Source: Symbiodinium natans
Taxonomy: Eukaryota > Sar > Dinophyceae > Suessiales > Symbiodiniaceae
Direction of reading: 5' to 3'
DNA: 10,000 bases
Assembly: GCA_905221605.1 (NCBI GenBank)
Contig: CAJNDS010002114.1
Location: forward strand, 389,132-399,131
The notes beneath the pieces were generated by a model that was not told the DNA's origin, did no database searches, and worked only from the letters and a program-made list of their open reading frames with translations. The translations under genes and the position numbers were made by a program. This document shows, one piece after another, positions 9,992-10,000 of the stretch (position 1 is the first letter of the stretch; every line of letters starts with the position of its first letter).

Positions 9992-10000
9992 ACTCATATA

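Noticed and set aside
1-10000. A true chromosome end (telomere)
   Set aside because: Heptamer tracts occur in both orientations, are short, and are separated by unique exon-like sequence across the whole window; a real telomere would be one terminal array in one orientation. A subtelomeric position is still possible but not shown.
1-10000. CRISPR array
   Set aside because: The regular repeats are contiguous heptamers without unique spacers of constant length, and the context is eukaryotic.

Overview
This window looks like nuclear DNA from a eukaryote with many small exons, most likely a dinoflagellate (roughly 0.65 confidence). The points for this are: very abundant TTTAGGG/CCCTAAA (plant/alveolate-type telomeric) heptamer tracts scattered inside the sequence; short GC-rich exon-like islands with no long ORF; probable GC-AG as well as GT-AG introns, commonly after AG|G; small inverted-repeat elements lying in introns; and a fascin-like beta-trefoil exon of a kind common in dinoflagellates. 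A chromerid, green alga or plant cannot be excluded from the sequence alone. No bacterial-type gene, rRNA, tRNA or CRISPR array is seen.

Layout. About 25 unique islands of 40-260 bases are separated by heptamer tracts. Translated by hand, the great majority of islands have a protein-like open frame on the minus strand, so I read the window as one long multi-exon minus-strand gene, or a few consecutive ones. In transcription order (right to left) they are: 9803-9868, 9391-9537, 9164-9252, 8733-8991 (fascin-like), 8413-8529, 8102-8279, 7819-7884, 7416-7457, 6950-7055, 6692-6792, 5693-5769, 5345-5449 (Cys-rich), 5207-5258, 5050-5077, 4925-4985, 4727-4818, 3727-3804, 3605-3668, 3363-3431, 2936-3035, 2697-2787, 2484-2611, 2237-2271, 1908-1983, 1146-1211, 689-736, 561-637 and 1-163. 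Individual edges are inferred from AG/GT or AG/GC dinucleotides, and several frames are ambiguous; each entry says so.

Intron structure is the main interest. Around many exons the plus strand reads (CCCTAAA)n - exon - (TTTAGGG)n. Seen from the minus-strand transcript, introns therefore tend to begin with TTTAGGG repeats and end with CCCTAAA repeats, so their ends could pair. Two heptamer tracts are bounded by perfect direct repeats (11 and 21 bases), each containing CAG|GC, so that both the donor and the acceptor could lie inside the duplicated sequence. This is the signature expected of an intron created by insertion with target-site duplication. Separately, three kinds of small terminal-inverted-repeat elements are present. 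One (8280-8412) coincides exactly with a GT-AG intron in phase 0. Another is a family of four copies (3170-3267, 4987-5042 partial, 5085-5203, 9038-9137).

Other regions. 3812-3975 is an extreme G-rich strand-asymmetric tract; 4000-4460 has octamer (TTTAGGGG) and TTTTGGGG variants; 5855-6668 is a sharply AT-rich block with imperfect terminal inverted repeats and no coding capacity; 7724-7780 and 9262-9380 are AAT/AAC microsatellites. I see nothing recognisable in 757-1015 or 1364-1470.
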